Assembly: GCF_026212465.1 (NCBI RefSeq)
Contig: NC_080056.1
Span: 13,477,208-13,541,207 of the forward strand
Reading direction: 5' to 3'
Origin: Amaranthus tricolor
Taxonomy: Eukaryota > Streptophyta > Magnoliopsida > Caryophyllales > Amaranthaceae
Length of the DNA: 64,000 nucleotides
The notes below the pieces were generated by a model that worked only from the letters and a program-made list of their open reading frames with translations, was not told the origin of the DNA and ran no database searches. This document shows, in pieces, positions 58,501-64,000 of this stretch (positions are counted from its first letter, which is position 1; each line of letters begins with the position of its first letter). A program made the position numbers and the translations under genes.

Positions 58501-61500
58501 AGGATTGGAAAATCCAGAGAAAACATCTTTCTCAGTCGCTATACCTTCCGGAGAGACCTTTCATTGTAGTATATTATTTCGTGGGGTGTCGGTCAATATA
58601 GGAAAGACAAAATCTCGAGTGATTTGTTTCTTTGGAAATGGAAGGTCTAGATGTAATCCTTGGGATGGATTGGTTGGGTAGATATAAGGCATTAATATAT
58701 TGTGAGGGGCAATCTGTAACACTAAGCGGACCCCGAGGAGAGAAAGTTAAATATAGAAAGCTTCCCAAGGACCCAAGGTAAAAATCATATCGTCATTGAA
58801 GGTCAAGAAGTTAATCAAGCAAGGGCAACCGTGGTTTCTGTGTAGTATAAGTAAGGTGAAGGAGCGGGAGGTGCGACTTGAGAACATTCCGGTGGTCTGT
58901 GATTTTAAGGATGTTTTTCCAGAAAAACTTCCTGGTATGCCGCCAAGAAGGGACGTGGACTTTTCGATTGACTTAATCCCTGGGACAGGGCCAATTTCAA
59001 AAGCTCTTTACCGAATGGCCCAAACGGAGATGGAAGAATTGAAAGTCCAATTGGAGGAGTTGTTGGAGAAGGGTTATATAAGACCCAGTGTGTCGCCCTA
59101 AGGAGCCCCGGTGTTGTTTGTAAGGAAAAAGGACGGAACGATGCGTCTCTGCATTGATTACAGAGAACTTAATAAGGTCACTGTTAAGAATAAGTACCCA
59201 TTACCACGGATCGATGATCTTTTTGATCAGTTACAAGGAGCAGGATTCTTTTCCAAGATTGATCTGCGGTCAGGGTATCATCAGTTACGTATTAAGGAGG
59301 AGGATATTAGTAAATCAGCTTTTAGAACCAGATATGGACACTTCGAATTCACCGTGATGCCTTTTGGGTTGACCAACGCACCGGCGGCGTTTATGGGATT
59401 GATGAATCGAGTTTTCAACGCGTATCTCGATAAATGTGTGGTGGTGTTCATTGATGATATCTTGGTGTATTCTAAGAGCCCAGAAGAACATCGAGAACAT
59501 TTAAGGATAGTCTTGCAGATTCTGCGAAAGAATCAATTGTATGCTAAGTTTTCGAAGTGTGAATTTTGGTTAGAGCAAGTGGCTTTTCTAGGTCACATTG
59601 TTTCTAAGGAAGGAATTTCCGTTGATCCAGCAAAAGTAGAAGCTGTTCGGGACTGGTCTACACCCCGAAATGTTACGGATATTCGAAGTTTCTTGGGTTT
59701 GACAAGGTACTATCGTCATTTTGTGAAGGATTTTTTTTTTCGTGTCGCTCGTCTGCTAACATCCTTGATGAAGAAGGAGAAGAAGTTTGAATGGACCGAG
59801 GAGTGTGAGAAGGCATTTCAGTTGTTGAAGGAGAAATTAACTACAGCTCCAGTGTTGACCTTACCTGATCCATCTTTGGAATATTCCGTTTACAGTGATG
59901 TTTCCAAACATGGATTAGGTTGTGTTTTAATGCAAGATAGGAAAGTAGTGGCGTATGCTTCGCATCAGCTGAAGACTCATGAGGTGAATTATCTAACACA
60001 TGACTTGGAATTAGTGGTTGTGGTTTTTGCATTAAAAATCTGGCGTTATTATCTCTATGGTGTCAAATGCAAGATCTTCACGGACCATAAAAGTTTGCAA
60101 TTTTTGTTCACTCAATCCGAGTTGAATTTGCGCCAACGACGTTGGTTAGAACTTATCAGTGATTATGACTTGGAGATTGCTTATCATGATGGCTGTGCGA
60201 ATGTGGTCGCTGATGCTTTGAGCAGAAAATCGAGGCACTCAGTCTCAACATTAATAACCTCTGAGGAATTGTGTAAGGAGTTTGAGAGAATGAGCTTAGA
60301 GATAATCCAAGAAGGGGAGTTGGAAGCCAAGTTGAGTGCATTGTCCATTCAACTTACATTTTTCGAAGAGATTATGTCTAAGCAACTAGAAGACCCCAAG
60401 TTCATTAAACTTCGGGAGCAGATGAGTGAAGGGAGAGCTGAAGGTTTTACAATTCATGAGGACGGTAGTCTTCGTTTTAAAGGACGGTGGTGTGTACCGG
60501 ATGGGTGTGACTCTTTGAAGGAAAAATTATTGAACAAAGCCCATTATTCTAGATACTCGGTTCATCCTGGTGGAGATAAGATGTATCAAGATTTAAAATG
60601 CATGTTTTGGTGGTCAGCTATGAAAAAGAATATTGCAGATTTTGTTTCCAAGTGTTTAACGTGTCAAAAGGTTAAAAGTGTTCATCGAAGACTAGCTGGG
60701 TTACTGCAACCTCTAGAAGTCCCGGTATGGAAGTGGGATGACATATCTATGGATTTCGTGTTAGGTTTGCCACGAAATAAGGCTGGTAATGATACTCTTT
60801 GGGTTATTGTGGATAGGCTTACTAAGTCGGCAAGGTTTATTCCAATGAATTGTAACTGGGATATGGAACAACTTGCTTGTGCTTATATTAAGTACGTGAT
60901 TCGCTATCATGGAATACCTTGTACTATTGTCTCCGATCGTGATACTCGATATTTGTCACATTTTTGGAAATCATTACAGCAGGCTTTGGGAACCACTCTT
61001 CTTCAGAGTACGTCCTTCCACCCAATGACCGATGGTCAGACGGAACGCGTCAATCAAATACTGGAGGACATGTTGAGAGCGATAGCCATGGAATGGCAAG
61101 GTTCATGGGATGAACATTTGGATCTGGTAGAGTTCTCTTATAATAACAGTCACCAAGCTACGATTCAAATGGCTCCGTTTGAAGCACTTTATGGTTGTAA
61201 GTGCCGTAGTCCTGTATGCTGGGATGATTGTACTGAATCTGTCACCTTAGGACCTGATATGCTTGTTCAAATGACTGAATAAGTAAAGTTATTTCGCGAG
61301 AAAATGAAAGCAACTCAAGATAGACAAAGAATCATACGCCAATCTCCGACGTCGGCCTGGTGAATTTGAAGTGGGTGACAAGGTTCTACGTCGTGTGTCT
61401 CCAATGAAAGGAGTAGTTTGCTTTGGTGCTCGTGGAAAGTTAAGCCAACGTTTCATAGGTCCTTATGACATTGTGGAGAAAGTAGGAAAGTTAGCCTATC

Positions 61501-62576
61501 GGTTAACATTGCCTAATGCTCTGGGTAAAGTGCACGACGTTTTTCACATTTCTCAGTAGAAACGTTACGTTGCATCTTCTTCTCATGTATTAGATCCAGA
61601 GCCGTTAGAACTTGATGAGAGCCTAACCTATGAGGCACAGCCTATCCGGATATTGGATAAGAAGGTCCGTAGTACTCGTCGGAGGGTTATCACCATGGTT
61701 AAAGTATTACGGTCCAATCACCGCTCACAAGAGGCAATATGGGAGACGGAAGACTCCATGCGAGAGCAGTATCCTCACCTTTTCTCTTGGGTTAGTAAGT
61801 TACGGGGACGTAACTTCGTTAAGGGGGGTAGAAGGCGATAGGATTTTCGCGCGATTTATGTTTTGGGTTGATTTGTGTATGTGTGTATAGTGATTAAGTT
61901 CGTTTTACTTGTTTTGTGGTTATGTGTTATGATAAGTGTGGTTTTGGGGTCAAAACCTTTTTAAGGGGGGTAGTCTGTAACACCCCGATATTTTCCCGAT
62001 ATTTTCTTTCCGATATATTTAATAATTCACTAGTAATATTATTTCTATATATATATTTTATTTATTATTGGGCTTGGTCATGAGATTTGCAATCCTTTTT
62101 GGCAATTAGAATTATTTGGGCCCAAACTTTTCCTTAACTCATTTTTTCTTTTCAAAAAAAAAAAAGAAAATAGGAGGGACTCTTGGTGGAGCTTGTAACT
62201 CCCTTAGGGTAATGAAGGATCAAGGCATTAATCCCATATAATTAACCCATCTTAATTCCTAAATTATTTTCATATTGACATCCTTTCAAAATTCCTCCTA
62301 ATTCACATTCCTAACTCCATCACACTTCATCATTTGGTGTTTTCCTTTATAATTGTAAGTGTAATTCTTAATCTATGTTGAATCTTAAGTTTTAATTTAA
62401 AATTCTATGATTATTATATGTTTTATCTTATAATTCATGTTTACTTTATGAATTTAAAATTTCATATATGATTTTGGGATGTATTTTTCTATCTAAATTG
62501 ATGAAGAATGTTTCTTTTTAGGGTTTTAGATATGTTTATATGTGTGTGAAGAATTTGTTTGATGGATGATTGTAAA

Positions 62577-62870
<294 letters not shown>

Positions 62871-64000
62871 GGATGCTAATAGAAAAATGTAAGTGGTGTT
62901 TGAAATTTATTTTATTGATTAATAGGAGGAATTTATAATGTTGTTAGAGAAATATATATAAATATATATGTGATGTGTGTGTGTGTGTGTACATTGTGTA
63001 AAAAGAATTATTTTTGAGGAATAAAAATTAATTTCATAGATGGTCATGAAAATTATGTAAATAGTCGTTTAGATTTAATAGGAAATAAAGCATTGAAATT
63101 TATATTTTTGTGATAAAAAAAAAATGAAATGACAAAATCCCGTGGGTTTGGAAAATGGTGAAAAAAGGTGTTTTTGGAACATTTTTGGCTTTGAAATTAA
63201 GTTAAAAATACTTATACTATGTTATAAATTATGGAAATTGGTACCCGGGGGTTTTGACGCCTTCCGGACGCAACGGTGAAGTCGGATTTTCAGTTTGACA
63301 GTTTTATGTTGTGTTTCTGGACAGATTATGTATGCTGTCCTGTTTTGTGTGTTTACCATGTTATAGTATGTGATGGATGTTCATGATGTGTGTGGTATTC
63401 TAGGTGTGGGTGTAATTGTATATGTGTGTTATGGATGATTTGAGGAAAATGTGTATGTGTGCTTATTTCCCGAATACGATTGAACCTTGTAGGAAGTCGA
63501 TTCGTGACCGAGAATTGATTAAGACGCTTGTGAATTGGTTATCTTGCTTAAGGTATGTACACGCAGCGTGGTTCGCATTAGTCCGATGTATCATATAATA
63601 ATGGTATACAAAATTAAGGCATGTATATATAGTACGGATAATGTTATCTTTCGAATAAATAATTTTTATATATTGTTTTGATAAGCAGAGGTAGTATGAC
63701 CTCACTAACCTTAAAGTGGACGTAGTATGATGTCAATTGGTGGAAATGAATTACTCGCGGTATATGGGGGCATTATGAGCCACCGCGGAGGTATGCATAC
63801 TTAACCATAGGCACCGAAGTAAGGCGAGTGTCTATGGTAGAGACTTGCTTAGGGGTTAGCTCCCCCTAATGTATTGTCTCACTTATGGAGATTGGAGTGT
63901 ACCGGCAGTATGGTTTGATAGTACAGCAGTATGGCTGACTAACCTTTATATGAAAATAATTATTCTTTATTAGCATGATCGAAGCGTACTTTTCTGCGAA

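Overview
The window is a stretch of AT-rich plant nuclear DNA, almost certainly from a dicot. Evidence for a plant: GT-AG introns in a plant S-type anion channel gene and in a cysteine-rich receptor-like kinase, and repeat families known from plants (Tekay chromovirus, Cassandra TRIM, Ty1/copia, LINE-1 and RTE LINEs, CACTA, MULE, hAT, PIF/Harbinger, Stowaway, Helitron). The flavour of the repeats suggests Caryophyllales, but that is only an impression. No bacterial, organellar, CRISPR or prophage structure was seen, and no canonical tRNA or rRNA gene.

Layout. 1-4.3 kb: a minus-strand copia fragment abuts the kinase exons of a receptor-like kinase that lacks its ectodomain. 4.3-10.3 kb: AT-rich DNA with a MULE MITE, a tandem repeat, an RTE LINE tail carrying a small hAT element, then a broken second copy of the kinase 3' end. 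10.6-17.5 kb: a decayed CACTA transposon (TNP2 and Ulp1-like remnants) filled with a copia pol fragment, a MULE inside that fragment, a Stowaway piece and a LINE-1 fragment. 17.6-23 kb: a decayed reverse-transcriptase-like gene split by a solo LTR, then a LINE-1 RT split by a PIF/Harbinger element. 24.2-27.6 kb: a complete four-exon SLAH3-like anion channel on the minus strand, the only intact host gene here. 28.3-29.8 kb: an element built as a palindrome of palindromes. 29.9-30.5 kb: a Cassandra remnant with 5S rRNA-like sequence. 30.8-34.6 kb: a nearly intact hAT transposon with perfect 8-bp target duplications. 34.7-43.5 kb: Stowaway and foldback MITEs, a minus-strand copia/Sirevirus-like LTR with its polypurine tract, a MULE-like element and a second non-autonomous hAT. 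43.5-50.5 kb: AT-rich DNA with a Helitron-like end. 50.5-53.3 kb: a retroelement-like region with tandem hairpin repeats and a Transposase_28-like ORF. 53.3 kb to the end: a young Tekay-type gypsy element whose 3' LTR runs off the window.

The window is mainly a record of nested transposition. In several places the insertion is exact: target duplications can be read, and the host frame resumes on the other side (MULE in copia RT, Harbinger in LINE RT, solo LTR in the RT-like gene, hAT in the RTE 3' UTR). The likely order of events can therefore be inferred from sequence alone. Coordinates of degenerate elements are approximate; family names rest on motifs read by eye, not on database searches.
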